NCBI RefSeq assembly: GCF_016025525.2
Contig: NZ_JACSGR010000002.1
Span: 62,001-126,000 of the forward strand
From: Eikenella glucosivorans
GTDB taxonomy: Bacteria > Pseudomonadota > Gammaproteobacteria > Burkholderiales > Neisseriaceae
Reading direction: 5' to 3'
Length of the DNA: 64,000 nucleotides
Numbering within the stretch: the stretch's first letter is position 1; every line of letters starts with the position of its first letter. The position numbers and the translations under genes are program-made. Shown here one piece after another: positions 8,801 to 17,171 of this stretch. The notes under the pieces were generated by a model. The model was given only the letters and a program-made list of their open reading frames with translations, ran no database searches and was not told the origin of the DNA.

Positions 8801-9439
8801 TTATTGCAGGCCTTGGATGAAGTTGCCCACGGCGTCCATTTCTTCGTTGCTCATGCGCTTGGCAATGTCGCTCATGATGGAGTTGCCGCGCAGGCCGCTC
8901 TGGTAGGCGCGCAGTTGGTCCACGATATAGGATTTGTGCTGGCCGGCCAGGCGCGGATAGGCCACGGTGCCTTCTTTCTGGGTTTGGTTGCCGGGGATGC
9001 CGGCGCCGCCCGGGCCGTGGCACGACATACAGGCGGGGATGCCGCGCGAGGCGATGCCGCCGCGGAACAGGCGTGCGCCCAGCTCAGGGTTTTCTTTGGG
9101 GTTGGTTTCGCCAGATTTGGGAATCTGGCGGTAGAAGTAAGCGGCCACGTTGGCGATATCCTGCTCGCTTAAGTTCTCCACCAAGGGGCGCATGGTAACG
9201 GCGGCGCCGGTGTTGCGCTGGCCGGCTTTAATGGCCAGGGTTTGCTGAATGATGTAGGCCGGATGCTGGCCGGAGAGGCGCGGATACATGGCGATGTTGG
9301 TGTTACCGTCGGCGCCGTGGCAGGCAGCACACACGGTGTCGGCGATTTGTTTGCCGCGGGCGGTGTCGGCAGCGGGCGGTGCGGCCAGGGCAAAGCCGGA
9401 AACGGCCAGCAGCAGGCCGGCGAGGGTAGTGTGTTTCAT
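8801..9439 (-). CDS. Diheme cytochrome c4
   Basis: A 212-residue periplasmic protein with a signal peptide (M-K-H-T-T-L-A-G-L-L-L-A-V, cut near A-L-A) and two cytochrome c domains, each with a haem site: C-A-A-C-H at 37-41 and C-M-S-C-H at 137-141. Each domain has a Y-P-R-L-(S/A)-G-Q-H motif and a later methionine that could be the sixth ligand. This two-domain layout is that of cytochrome c4, which passes electrons from the bc1 complex to terminal oxidases. GGAG lies 8 nt before the ATG at 9439. It is transcribed divergently from engB. Confidence 0.93.
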   Translation of the reverse strand: MKHTTLAGLLLAVSGFALAAPPAADTARGKQIADTVCAACHGADGNTNIAMYPRLSGQHPAYIIQQTLAIKAGQRNTGAAVTMRPLVENLSEQDIANVAAYFYRQIPKSGETNPKENPELGARLFRGGIASRGIPACMSCHGPGGAGIPGNQTQKEGTVAYPRLAGQHKSYIVDQLRAYQSGLRGNSIMSDIAKRMSNEEMDAVGNFIQGLQ

Positions 9440-9575
9440 GAATATGCTCCGAATCATCGGGCGCTGTTTGCCGCGCCCTCCCAAATACTCTGTTTTCCAA
9501 CCGGGCGGCCCGATTGAAACCGATATTGTTATAAACGTGGTATTCTATACTAAATTTTACTTTTTGTTCCAGCTT

Positions 9576-10235
9576 ATGCCGCTTTTTAAAAACGCCGAGT
9601 TTTATACCACGGTAAACCACCTCAAAGACCTGCCCGACACGCCTGCCGAAATCGCCTTTGTGGGGCGCAGCAACGCCGGAAAATCCAGCGCCATCAACAC
9701 GCTCACCGGCCACACCCGTTTGGCCTTCGTGTCGAAAACCCCCGGCCGCACCCAGCACATCAACTTCTTCCGCCTCGCCAACGGCTGCTACATGGCCGAT
9801 TTGCCCGGCTACGGCTACGCGCAAGTGCCCGAAGCCGTGCGCACGCATTGGGTGCAGCTGCTCGGCGGCTACCTGCAAACCCGCTCCCAGCTCATCGGGC
9901 TGGTGCTGGTGATGGATGCGCGCCATCCGCTCAAAGAGCTCGATAAGCAAATGCTGGATTTTTTCGCCGCCACCGGCAAGCCCGTGCATATTTTGTTGTC
10001 GAAAGCCGACAAACTCTCTAAAAACGAGCAAATCAACACCCTCGCCGCCGTGCGCCGCGCGCTCCAGCCCTTTGCCGAACGGCAGGCTGTGGGCGTGCAG
10101 CTGTTTTCCAGCTTGAAAAAACAGGGCATGGAAGAAGTGGATGCCGTGGTGGCCGCATGGTTTGAGCAGTGGCAGGCGGCACACGGGCTACCTGAAAACG
10201 GACAAGCCGCCGACAATGAAGGAGAGGCTACCTGA
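9576..10235 (+). CDS. engB: Ribosome biogenesis GTPase EngB (YsxC/YihA)
   Basis: A 219-residue GTPase of the EngB family, needed for large ribosomal subunit assembly. The G1 loop G-R-S-N-A-G-K-S-S is at residues 30-38, G3 D-L-P-G at 75-78, and the guanine-specificity motif S-K-A-D follows further on. The ATG at 9576 is chosen because M-P-L-F-K-N-A matches how the Neisserial proteins begin; the frame is open further upstream but overlaps the divergent cytochrome promoter region. The 3' end contains one eikDUS encoding G-L-P-E-N and a second whose TGA is the stop codon (ending E-A-T). Confidence 0.95.
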   Translation: MPLFKNAEFYTTVNHLKDLPDTPAEIAFVGRSNAGKSSAINTLTGHTRLAFVSKTPGRTQHINFFRLANGCYMADLPGYGYAQVPEAVRTHWVQLLGGYLQTRSQLIGLVLVMDARHPLKELDKQMLDFFAATGKPVHILLSKADKLSKNEQINTLAAVRRALQPFAERQAVGVQLFSSLKKQGMEEVDAVVAAWFEQWQAAHGLPENGQAADNEGEAT

Positions 10236-10460
10236 AAACTTCAAAAGCCACTAGAAACAAATCCATTTTTCATAATAGAGGCAACCGGTTTCCCATTCCT
10301 TTGCAACCCGCGTTTTAACTTTGTTGGCGCTTCGCTTTCAGGTAGCCTCATCTCAGGCTGCTACAGTCTACCTGAAAACATCAGCGGCAACGAAGCCAAA
10401 ACCCGCACACACCGCGCCCGCAGGCCGCGCCGCTTAAACTTTTCCAACAATATTTCAGGT

Positions 10461-10466
10461 TATAAT
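10461..10466 (+). promoter_or_regulatory. Possible -10 box directly before tsaE
   Basis: A perfect TATAAT lies only 6 nt before the tsaE ATG, and no Shine-Dalgarno sequence lies between them. If it is a -10 box, transcription would start at or next to the start codon and the mRNA would be leaderless. No convincing -35 is visible at the right distance. Confidence 0.4.
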
Positions 10467-10472
10467 TGCACG

Positions 10473-10955
10473 ATGGACAACCCGCTCACCCTCTTCCTCA
10501 ACGGCGAATCCGCCACGGAAGCCCTCGCCGGCCGCATCGCCCCCGATTTGGCCGCGCCGCTGGTGTTGTGGCTGGAAGGCGATTTGGGCGCCGGCAAAAC
10601 CACGCTGGTGCGCGCCGTGCTGCGCCGGCTCGGTTACGCCGGCGCAGTGAAAAGCCCCACCTACGCCATCGTGGAAAGCTACGAGCCGGGCGGCCTGGCG
10701 GTACACCATTTCGACCTCTACCGCTTCGCCTCGCCCGAAGAATGGGAAGATGCCGGGCTGGACGATTTATTCGCCGCCCCCGCCGTCCACTTCATCGAAT
10801 GGCCGCAACGCGCCGAAGGTTTCGTGCCCGAAGCCGATCTGCGCATAGCTCTGCAAATGCAGGGCGGCGGCCGTATCTGCACCCTTAGCGCCGCTTCCGA
10901 AAAAGGCAAACAACTCTTGGCATTATGGCAAAACTTACCCGCCGAACTTTCCTAA
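10473..10955 (+). CDS. tsaE: tRNA threonylcarbamoyladenosine synthesis ATPase TsaE (YjeE)
   Basis: A 160-residue cytoplasmic P-loop protein. The Walker A motif G-D-L-G-A-G-K-T-T is at residues 36-44, followed by the family motifs S-P-T-Y-A-I-V-E-S-Y and H-F-D-L-Y-R-F, then E-W-P at the Walker B-like site. TsaE works with TsaB and TsaD to make t6A in tRNA. Its last 31 nt overlap the start of amiC, a classic tsaE-amidase pairing. No ribosome-binding site precedes the ATG. Confidence 0.95.
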   Translation: MDNPLTLFLNGESATEALAGRIAPDLAAPLVLWLEGDLGAGKTTLVRAVLRRLGYAGAVKSPTYAIVESYEPGGLAVHHFDLYRFASPEEWEDAGLDDLFAAPAVHFIEWPQRAEGFVPEADLRIALQMQGGGRICTLSAASEKGKQLLALWQNLPAELS

Positions 10956-12199
10956 CCAACGGTGCCGGCCTGCTGCTGTTGGGCATCACGCCCATCGGCG
11001 CCGCACAAGGCACATCGCATTTCGTGGCCGTGCGCATCTGGCCGGCTTCCTCTTACACCCGCGCCACGCTTGAATCCTCCCGCCCCCTGCAGCACAAATA
11101 TTTCCTGCTGGATAACCCGCGCCGCCTGGTGGTGGATATCCAGGGCGCCAGTCTCGACAGTGTGGTGCAGAGCCTGCCGCAGAAGCTCAGCCGCAATGAT
11201 CCTTATGTGGCCGGTATCCGTGTGGGGCAATTCAACCCCGAAACCATCCGCGTGGTGATGGATTTGAAAACCGCTGTCAATCCGCAGGTGTTCGCGCTCG
11301 CGCCGGTGGCCAACTTCAAGCACCGCCTGGTAATCGACCTTTATCCCACGCAGGCCGTGGCGCTGGCGCAGGAAGCCAACGACCCGCTGATGGCGCTCCT
11401 GCAAGACTACACCAATGGCCGTATCCGCCAAGACGGCACGGCCACCGCGCAGGCGCAAACCAGCGTGCCGCCGGTGCAAAACCACGCCGCCAACACGCGG
11501 CGCGGCAACCGCAAGCTGGTGGTGATGCTTGATCCCGGCCACGGCGGCGAAGATTCCGGCGCGGTCGGCCCCAGCGGCCTGCGCGAGAAGGATGTGGTGC
11601 TTTCCATCGCGCGCGAAGCCAAGCGCGAGCTGGAACGGCTCGGCCACCAGGTATACATGACGCGCAACGAAGACGTATTTATCCCGCTGGGCGTGCGCGT
11701 GGCCAAGGCGCGCAGCCGCAAGGCCGATATTTTTATTTCCATCCATGCCGATGCCTTCACCACGCCGCAGCCGCGCGGCACCGGTGTGTATGCCCTCAGC
11801 CGCGGTCGGGCCACCAGCGCCGCCGCGCGCTGGCTGGCGCAGTCGCAAAACGCCTCCGACCAAATCGGCGGCATCCGCGTGAGCGGCAACCGGCAGGTGG
11901 ACCACACCCTGTTTGACCTGGTGCAAACCGCCACCATCAACGACAGCCTGCGCCTGGGTAAATCGGTGCTCGACGAAATGGGCAAAATCAACCGCCTGCA
12001 TAAAGGGCATGTGGACCAGGCCGGCTTTGCCGTGCTCAAGGCGCCGGATATTCCCTCGATCCTGGTGGAAACGGCCTTTATCTCCAACCCCACCGAGGAG
12101 CGGATGCTGGCCAGCAGCCAGTTCCGCCAAAAAGCCGCCCGCGCGATTACCGCCGGGGCGCAGCGCTATCTGGCCACGGCGGTGGTGGCGCGGCGTTAG
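10925..12199 (+). CDS. amiC: N-acetylmuramoyl-L-alanine amidase AmiC
   Basis: A 424-residue periplasmic amidase. The N-terminus has the twin-arginine motif T-R-R-T-F-L followed by a hydrophobic stretch, so it should be exported folded by Tat. An AMIN domain (about 35-150) targets it to the septum, then comes a linker and an Amidase_3 zinc domain (about 198-415) with the zinc-binding D-P-G-H-G-G-E-D, the catalytic region S-I-H-A-D-A-F and E-T-A-F-I-S-N near the end. It splits septal peptidoglycan during cell separation. The ATG overlaps tsaE by 31 nt, so translation is probably coupled. Confidence 0.95.
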   Translation: MAKLTRRTFLTNGAGLLLLGITPIGAAQGTSHFVAVRIWPASSYTRATLESSRPLQHKYFLLDNPRRLVVDIQGASLDSVVQSLPQKLSRNDPYVAGIRVGQFNPETIRVVMDLKTAVNPQVFALAPVANFKHRLVIDLYPTQAVALAQEANDPLMALLQDYTNGRIRQDGTATAQAQTSVPPVQNHAANTRRGNRKLVVMLDPGHGGEDSGAVGPSGLREKDVVLSIAREAKRELERLGHQVYMTRNEDVFIPLGVRVAKARSRKADIFISIHADAFTTPQPRGTGVYALSRGRATSAAARWLAQSQNASDQIGGIRVSGNRQVDHTLFDLVQTATINDSLRLGKSVLDEMGKINRLHKGHVDQAGFAVLKAPDIPSILVETAFISNPTEERMLASSQFRQKAARAITAGAQRYLATAVVARR

Positions 12200-12231
12200 T
12201 GTGAGGGCGCGCAGACGATTAGTTTGCTTGT

Positions 12232-12279
12232 AAAGAGGCTACCTGAAAACCTACGATCTGGTTTTCAGGTAGCCTCTTT
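12232..12279 (+). terminator. Terminator after amiC built from an inverted eikDUS pair
   Basis: The arms AAAGAGGCTACCTGAAAAC (12232-12250) and GTTTTCAGGTAGCCTCTTT (12261-12279) pair over 19 bp with no mismatch and end in T-T-T. The complementary bases outside the 12-mer show that the hairpin itself, not only the uptake sequence, is preserved. Confidence 0.8.
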
Positions 12280-12322
12280 CAATTTATCGCTTGATGGCAA
12301 ACGGTTGCCCTAGCTGCTTGGC

Positions 12323-12408
12323 AGGCTGCCTGAATAAAAGTAAAGCTTCAACGAAGTGAAAACGCAGTGTAGCGGAGTTTCTGCAAAGCTGGCAATTTCA
12401 GGTAGCCT
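12323..12408 (-). repeat. Interspersed hairpin repeat copy, bounded by simDUS-like and eikDUS 12-mers
   Basis: The core (12344-12390) reads on the minus strand AGCTTTGCAGAAACTCCGC, then GTTTTCACTTCGTTGAAGCT. This is the module seen at 15541, 30393 and 42957 with a shortened inner hairpin. It is bounded by AGGCTGCCTGAA (12323-12334, one base from eikDUS) and by the eikDUS that supplies the stop of the M48 protease gene. Confidence 0.7.
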
Positions 12409-13669
12409 CCTTGGTTTGGCGCAGGGCTGCGATGCGTTCGCGGGCGTTGGGGTGGCTGTCGTACCAACGGGCATACCAGCGGTCGTTCACCAGGCTGGCG
12501 GCGTTGCTGCGGTAGAGCTTGATGAGGGCGGAAACGAGGTCTTCGGCATCGGTGTGTGCGGCGGCGAAACGGTCGGCTTCGAATTCGTTGCGGCGCGAGG
12601 AGAAGCTGCCCAAGGGTGTGAACGGGAAGGCGAACACGGGCAGTACCAGCATCATCAGCAGCAGCGCCATGGCGTGGCTGGGGTAGGCCACGCCCAGCCC
12701 GTGATACACGGCGGCGAAGTGGATAATCTGCCCGAGGGCGAACAGCACCAAGAGCGCGAGCAGGAAGCGCACGGCGATCTGCTTCACGATGTGGCGGTGT
12801 TTGAAATGGCCGAGCTCGTGCGCCAGCACGGCTTCCACTTCCTGCGGCTGCATGCCTTGCAGCAGGGTGTCGAAGAAGACGATGCGCTTGTTTTGGCCCA
12901 GACCGGTGAAATAGGCGTTGGCATGCCCGCTGCGTTTGCTGCCGTCCATCACGAAAATGCCCTTGCTGGCAAAGCCGGTGCGCGCGAGCAGGTTGGTGAT
13001 GCGCTGTTGCAGCGCTTCGTCGGCCAGCGGCTCGAAGCGGTTGAACAGCGGGGCGATCCACTTGGGAAACGCCCACAGCATCAGCAGGGAAAAACCCAGC
13101 CACAGCAGCCACACCCACAGCCACCACAGCGCGCCGGCCGCACCCATCAGATAAATCACGGCATACAGCAGCGGGATGCCGATAAGCGCGCCCAGCAGCA
13201 GGCCTTTGATTTGGTCGGCAAAGAAGGTAGCTAAGGTCATGTTGTTGAAGCCGAACGCGGCTTCTAGGCGGAAACTGCGGTAGAGCGCGAAGGGCAGCGA
13301 CAGCAGGCTGCTGGCCAGCGAAAACAGCACCATCAGCAACACACCTTGGGTGAGCGGCGCAGTGCTGAGGCGGGCGGCGGCTTCTGCGAGCAGGTTCAGG
13401 CCGCCACCGAGTGTGAATAGCAGCAGGAGCAAGGTATCGTACAGGATATGCCAGCGCGAGAGCCGCTGTTTGGCCAGCGCATAATCGGCGGCTTTCTGGT
13501 GTTCTTCTAGCGTGATCACGGTTTTGAAGTCGCGCGGCACGCGGTCGCGGTGCAGCAGTACGGCGCGGCTCTGGCGCAGCGACAAATACAGCTGCAGCAG
13601 GGTGGAGAGGGCGGTAAAGGCCAGGAAAATGGAGAACACGGCGGCAGACATGGGCTGAATCGGTTTCAA
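12398..13669 (-). CDS. M48 family membrane metalloprotease (Ste24-like)
   Basis: A 423-residue integral membrane protein with about seven transmembrane helices. It has the zinc-protease motif H-E-L-G-H at 284-288 and the third-ligand motif N-E-F-E-A-D at 361-366, as in Ste24/CAAX-type M48 peptidases. The sequence A-F-G-F-N-N-M-T (about 138-145) is also typical of Ste24 rather than HtpX. Bacterial members probably help with membrane-protein quality control. The gene ends K-E-A-T-stop, with the last codons from an eikDUS. The start could instead be the methionine 6 codons later (M-S-A-A-V-F), and neither has a strong ribosome-binding site. Confidence 0.9.
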   Translation of the reverse strand: MKPIQPMSAAVFSIFLAFTALSTLLQLYLSLRQSRAVLLHRDRVPRDFKTVITLEEHQKAADYALAKQRLSRWHILYDTLLLLLFTLGGGLNLLAEAAARLSTAPLTQGVLLMVLFSLASSLLSLPFALYRSFRLEAAFGFNNMTLATFFADQIKGLLLGALIGIPLLYAVIYLMGAAGALWWLWVWLLWLGFSLLMLWAFPKWIAPLFNRFEPLADEALQQRITNLLARTGFASKGIFVMDGSKRSGHANAYFTGLGQNKRIVFFDTLLQGMQPQEVEAVLAHELGHFKHRHIVKQIAVRFLLALLVLFALGQIIHFAAVYHGLGVAYPSHAMALLLMMLVLPVFAFPFTPLGSFSSRRNEFEADRFAAAHTDAEDLVSALIKLYRSNAASLVNDRWYARWYDSHPNARERIAALRQTKEAT

Positions 13670-13822
13670 ATAAAAACGGCGGCAGTATAAGCCAATCTGT
13701 GGCCTGCCGCCTGTGTTGTTGCCGATTTAATTCGTGCTGCTCAAAACCGCTGTCGGAAGAGCGGGATGCCGGATTTGGTGGCGGAGTGGCTGAAAATGCC
13801 AAGGTTTGGCTGATTTTAGGCG

Positions 13823-13854
13823 AAAAAAAGCGGCGCATATGAAAAATATGTGCC
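13823..13854 (-). terminator. Rho-independent terminator candidate on the minus strand
   Basis: GGCGCATAT (13832-13840) and ATATGTGCC (13846-13854) pair apart from one G-T. Read on the minus strand the stem is followed by GC and a run of seven T (13829-13823). It lies about 160 nt before the M48 start and about 460 nt after pldA, so the transcript it ends is unclear. It could be read-through from pldA or an unannotated small RNA. Confidence 0.6.
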
Positions 13855-14084
13855 AAATCTACAAAGGAGAAATAGAGGAGAAACTTGTTAAGCAGTCGTT
13901 TCCAACCACTCAACGGGGCGAATTATACGGGCGCTCAGAGGGCGGGGCAAGGCTAATGCTATGATTTAACCTGCTTTTTCTTGATTGTAAGCAAGTGTGA
14001 AAGAAGGTGGCTAGCGGCCTGAAAGGGCAGTGGAATTTAAATATACGATAAGGCGGTGCAGCAGCGTTTCGGGAAGGAGGAGGG

Positions 14085-14171
14085 ATGGGATTGTTCGCAT
14101 TGATGGGGCGGGAAAGAGGCGGGTTGCGTGCAAATCGAGCGGAGGCTTTCGGCTGGTGTTTGGGTAATTAA
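14085..14171 (+). CDS. Possible 28-residue small protein
   Basis: ATG at 14085 opens 28 codons ending at TAA. It is preceded by GGAAGGAGG (14072-14080), one of the strongest Shine-Dalgarno sequences in the window. The peptide is arginine/glycine-rich with no signal peptide or recognised motif. No promoter is evident. This could be chance. Confidence 0.2.
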   Translation: MGLFALMGRERGGLRANRAEAFGWCLGN

Positions 14172-14217
14172 GTAATCAAGTTGGTTTGAGTGAGGTGTGG
14201 CGATGCGGTTTGTGGGA

Positions 14218-14303
14218 AAGGCTACCTGAAAATATCGGAGGGTTTTCAGACAGCCATATTTTTCAGGTAGCCTGTGTGTGCTGGAAAGGCTACCTGAAAA
14301 TTT
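14218..14303. repeat. eikDUS cluster downstream of pldA
   Basis: Copies in both orientations lie near 14219, 14260 and 14287. A mutated copy (TTTTCAGACAGCC) lies near 14242, which pairs less well with its partner. The convergent pairs can form hairpins that end pldA transcription on the minus strand. Confidence 0.7.
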
Positions 14304-14318
14304 GGGTAGGGGCGGATC

Positions 14319-15446
14319 TTATAGGCCGTCCCAGTCGTTGAGCATCACGCCGATGCCGATGCTGTTGTGCTTGTGGTTGTAGTCGAGCAGGCTTTCGCCG
14401 TAGCCGTGGAAACCTTGCACGTAGCCTTTGAGCCGGCCGGCAATGGGGAAGGTATAGTCGAGCTGGAGGCCGCCTTTGCCGCTGGCGGGGTTGTAGCGGG
14501 CGAGGGCGCCGACGGTGTGGCGGTTGTCGAGACGGTAGTTGAGCTGGAGGTCGCCGTAGCCCATGTAGCGGTTGATGTCGGAGTTGTCGTCGTTGCCGCT
14601 TTTTTCAGGTAGCCGCCACCAGAGGCGGGGGATGACGGTGAGTTTGCCCCATTCCATGCCGGCCATGGCGTAGAGGCGGTTCCAGGAGCGGGAGATGGGG
14701 TCGCTCTGGCCGTTGGATTGGTGCACGGCGCCGACGCCGAGCATGCGCAGGCTGCCGCCGCCAGGTAGGGCGGCTTTCACGGGCTGGGTGAGGAAGATTT
14801 CGGGCTCGTAGTCGGTGTTGCGGAAGGGGGAGGACATGGAGCCTTGGTATACCTGCCAGTGGGAAACTTGGGTGTAGCCGAACCAGAGGTCGGCGTTGGT
14901 GCCGAATAGGTCTTGCAGCAGCTTGGTTTTGAAGGAGATCTGCATCTTGGCTTCAACGTGGTTTTGGTTTTGCTGCTCTTTGATGGCGGAGGTGTGCTCG
15001 GGGGAGGAGGGGTTGCGGTTGGGCGAGCTGTTGTACCAGCCGGGCAGGAGGTACATGGGGCGGTGGGCGCGGACGCTGAGGATGCCGGATTCGTGGTTGA
15101 CATCTAAATCATAGGCGAGGCTGAGGGGGGTGTAGGCTTCGGGCTGGGTGGGGGCGGCAGGTGGGGCGGTGAGCACGATTTGGGGGCTGCGCTGTTCTTG
15201 GCTTTGCTCGAGGCTTTTTTCCAGGTCGATGACGGGTTTGGCCTCGGCGGTGTCGGGCAGGGCCTGGGCGGGCGGCAGCTGGGTGCCGAGGGTGCGGTCG
15301 TAGCAGGCGAGGCGGGCGGCGGGGTCGCCGATTTGGGTGCAGGCCAGCGCGTTTTGCGGCACGGTTTGGGCGGCAGATTGGGCGGCAGATTGGGCGGAGG
15401 CGGCGAGGAGGGCGCCGGTGCAGAGGAGGAGGCGGGTGGTATTCAT
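14319..15446 (-). CDS. pldA: Outer-membrane phospholipase A (OMPLA)
   Basis: A 375-residue protein with a signal peptide and a C-terminal beta-barrel. The catalytic motif V-H-Q-S-N-G-Q-S-D followed by S-R-S-W-N-R supplies the His, Ser and Asn of OMPLA. The enzyme removes phospholipids from the outer leaflet when outer-membrane asymmetry is lost. Between signal peptide and barrel is a ~90-residue region with a C-x(11)-C pair (A-L-A-C-T ... L-A-C-Y-D-R) found in Neisserial PldA. Two odd features: the end of the signal peptide contains a repeated S-A-A-Q unit from a 12-bp tandem repeat (about 15370-15395), and an eikDUS near 14605 encodes R-L-P-E-K in a barrel loop. Confidence 0.93.
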   Translation of the reverse strand: MNTTRLLLCTGALLAASAQSAAQSAAQTVPQNALACTQIGDPAARLACYDRTLGTQLPPAQALPDTAEAKPVIDLEKSLEQSQEQRSPQIVLTAPPAAPTQPEAYTPLSLAYDLDVNHESGILSVRAHRPMYLLPGWYNSSPNRNPSSPEHTSAIKEQQNQNHVEAKMQISFKTKLLQDLFGTNADLWFGYTQVSHWQVYQGSMSSPFRNTDYEPEIFLTQPVKAALPGGGSLRMLGVGAVHQSNGQSDPISRSWNRLYAMAGMEWGKLTVIPRLWWRLPEKSGNDDNSDINRYMGYGDLQLNYRLDNRHTVGALARYNPASGKGGLQLDYTFPIAGRLKGYVQGFHGYGESLLDYNHKHNSIGIGVMLNDWDGL

Positions 15447-15540
15447 GATTCGGATACTTCGTTGGTGGGTGGGGTAAGGCTACCTGAAAATTGGCCAGGT
15501 GCCCGACGACATTTTGCGGTATGGCGGTTTGCCTGATTTT

Positions 15541-15657
15541 AGCTTTGCAGAAACTCCGTTTACTTACGGAAGCTTCGTTTTAACTGCGTTGAAGCTGCGC
15601 TTTAGCTTCGCAGAAACTCAGCTTGGGCTGCGCCCAAACATCGTTTTCAGGTAGCCT
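15541..15657 (+). repeat. Interspersed hairpin repeat, two tandem modules ending in eikDUS
   Basis: Module 1 (15541-15596) runs AGCTTTGCAGAAACT, an inner hairpin TCCGT...ACGGA, then CGTTTTAACTGCGTTGAAGCT. Module 2 (15604-15657) runs AGCTTCGCAGAAACTCAGC, a hairpin TTGGGC-TGC-GCCCAA, then ACATCGTTTT, which merges into TTTTCAGGTAGCCT. The outer AGCTTC/GAAGCT and GCAG/CTGC arms of module 1 are complementary, so the unit folds into one long imperfect hairpin. Confidence 0.8.
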
Positions 15658-15687
15658 TTGGGGTGGGTAGGCTGCCTGAACGTATTT

Positions 15688-16461
15688 TTAGATGTTGCCC
15701 ATGCGGTAAAACAAATCGGCCAGGGCGGCCAGGCGCAGGGTGTCGCAGCCCCAGCGTTCGGATTTCAGGCGGCGCATCCATAAGATGGGGCGTACGCTGC
15801 GTTGCAGGGAGCGGATGATAGCGGGGTCTTGCCGTTGCAGGCAGGTTTTGCACAAGCCGGCGGCTTGGTCGAGCAGGCCTTGGCGCAGCAGGATGTCGGC
15901 GGTGGATTGCAGGTAGCACAGCCAGTCTCGGCTTTGGCAGAGCGGGAGGCTGAGCACGAGGGCGGGGTTGTCTTCGAAGTCGATGAAGCCGATGCTGCCC
16001 TCGGCGGTGAGCACCATGTTGCGGGCAAAGGCTTGGCTGAGGTATTGCCCTTTGCGGTGTACGGCTTCGATGGCGTGCAGGCCTTGCAGCCAGCCTTCGA
16101 GGCTGCCGGCTTCGGTTTGTTTTTCGATGGCGATGAGCAGGGTTTGCTCGCCCGCGTTGCTCATCAAAAGGGCGTTTCCCTGCACGGCGAGAAGCTTGGG
16201 CGCGGTAATGCCGGCTGCGGCCAGCTCGCGCAGGCGGCCGGCTTCGATGGCGATGCCGGCGTTGCCGCCGGGGTTGGGCACGGGGGTGAGCACGCCCAGG
16301 CGGAGCACTTTACCTAGGCCGTTGAGCAGGCTGTAGCGCCAGGCGGCTTGGCGCGGGGCGGCTTTGCGCAGCCACACGGTTTCGCCGTTGCCGAGCGTGT
16401 GGCGGGCGATGGTGGCGGTTTGGGCAGCGGCGAGGGCGGCCAGTTGGGCGGCGTAGTCCAT
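15688..16461 (-). CDS. Kinase-fold protein, lipopolysaccharide-kinase (InaA/WaaP)-like
   Basis: A 257-residue soluble protein. The central part has the kinase-type pattern L-H-A-I-E-A-V-H-R-K-G-Q (catalytic-loop region, around residue 130) and F-I-D-F-E-D-N-P (about 160-167), which resembles the metal-binding motif of LPS kinases and Bud32-like proteins. The N-terminus V-W-L-R-K-A-A-P could carry the ATP-binding lysine. A role in phosphorylating lipid A core or another envelope glycolipid is possible. The substrate is not shown by context, and it could be a degenerate kinase. Confidence 0.65.
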   Translation of the reverse strand: MDYAAQLAALAAAQTATIARHTLGNGETVWLRKAAPRQAAWRYSLLNGLGKVLRLGVLTPVPNPGGNAGIAIEAGRLRELAAAGITAPKLLAVQGNALLMSNAGEQTLLIAIEKQTEAGSLEGWLQGLHAIEAVHRKGQYLSQAFARNMVLTAEGSIGFIDFEDNPALVLSLPLCQSRDWLCYLQSTADILLRQGLLDQAAGLCKTCLQRQDPAIIRSLQRSVRPILWMRRLKSERWGCDTLRLAALADLFYRMGNI

Positions 16462-16663
16462 AGCGGGCAGATAAGCTGGGAAAGCAGCATTATAGCGGAT
16501 ATGGCTGTTTTATCGTGCGCAGAGCGGAAAGGAGGCTACCTGAAAATTTCAAGTAGCCTGTTTTGACCTGGCGCCAACACCCTTACTCCCCCGATTAAGG
16601 GCGGCACGAAAATGCGCTACAATGCGCCTACTCATCATCACACTCACCCGCACGGGAGCGCAC

Positions 16664-17044
16664 ATGATCTACGGCATCGGCACCGACATCCTCGCCATCG
16701 GCCGCATCGAGAAACTATACGAAAAATACGGTCACGCGCTGGCCGAGCGCCTGCTCAGCCGCATCGAGCTCTTGGAATGGCGCACCGCCGGCAACAAAAC
16801 CAACTTTTTGGCCAAGCGTTTCGCCGCCAAAGAAGCCTTTGCCAAAGCCGTGCACACCGGCCTGCGCGCGCCGGTTACGCTGCACCACATCTCCATCGCC
16901 CACGACAAGCTCGGCCGCCCCGAATTTGTGGCCGAGCCGCCCTTGCAGGAATGGCTGGAAGCGCAAGGCATCGCACGCGTGCATCTGAGCCTGAGCGACG
17001 ACAACGGCACGGTGGTGGCCTTTGCCGTGGCCGAGAAAGCCTAG
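16664..17044 (+). CDS. acpS: Holo-[acyl-carrier-protein] synthase AcpS
   Basis: A 126-residue cytoplasmic phosphopantetheinyl transferase. It starts M-I-Y-G-I-G-T-D-I with the Mg-binding Asp, and the second signature R-F-A-A-K-E-A-F-A-K-A lies near residue 50. It transfers 4'-phosphopantetheine from CoA to ACP. The ATG at 16664 has GGGAG 6 nt upstream; an in-frame ATG 14 codons earlier would add an unlikely extension. The usual partner pdxJ is not adjacent. Confidence 0.95.
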   Translation: MIYGIGTDILAIGRIEKLYEKYGHALAERLLSRIELLEWRTAGNKTNFLAKRFAAKEAFAKAVHTGLRAPVTLHHISIAHDKLGRPEFVAEPPLQEWLEAQGIARVHLSLSDDNGTVVAFAVAEKA

Positions 17045-17171
17045 CCCGCTGCCGGGCAGAACAATCATCAAAACAATAAAAACCAGCACATCCATTTTCA
17101 GGTAGCCTTCTGCGCAGCATGCAGGGCTGCCAAACCGGTTAATCCAAAGCAAATAGAGAAAGGAACCCGCC

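Larger units (their letters stand above)
13670..14318. other. Long interval between the M48 protease gene and pldA
   Basis: No convincing conserved gene is visible in this ~650-bp stretch. It holds a terminator-like hairpin on the minus strand (13823-13854), a possible tiny ORF with a strong ribosome-binding site (14085), and three eikDUS-type 12-mers plus one mutated copy (TTCAGACAGCC) just after pldA. The composition is less GC-rich than the flanking genes. Confidence 0.6.

Noticed and set aside
12348..13913. 521-codon minus-strand frame overlapping the M48 protease gene
   Set aside because: Arg/Pro-rich out-of-frame reading of the protease gene; its N-terminal part spans the intergenic terminator.
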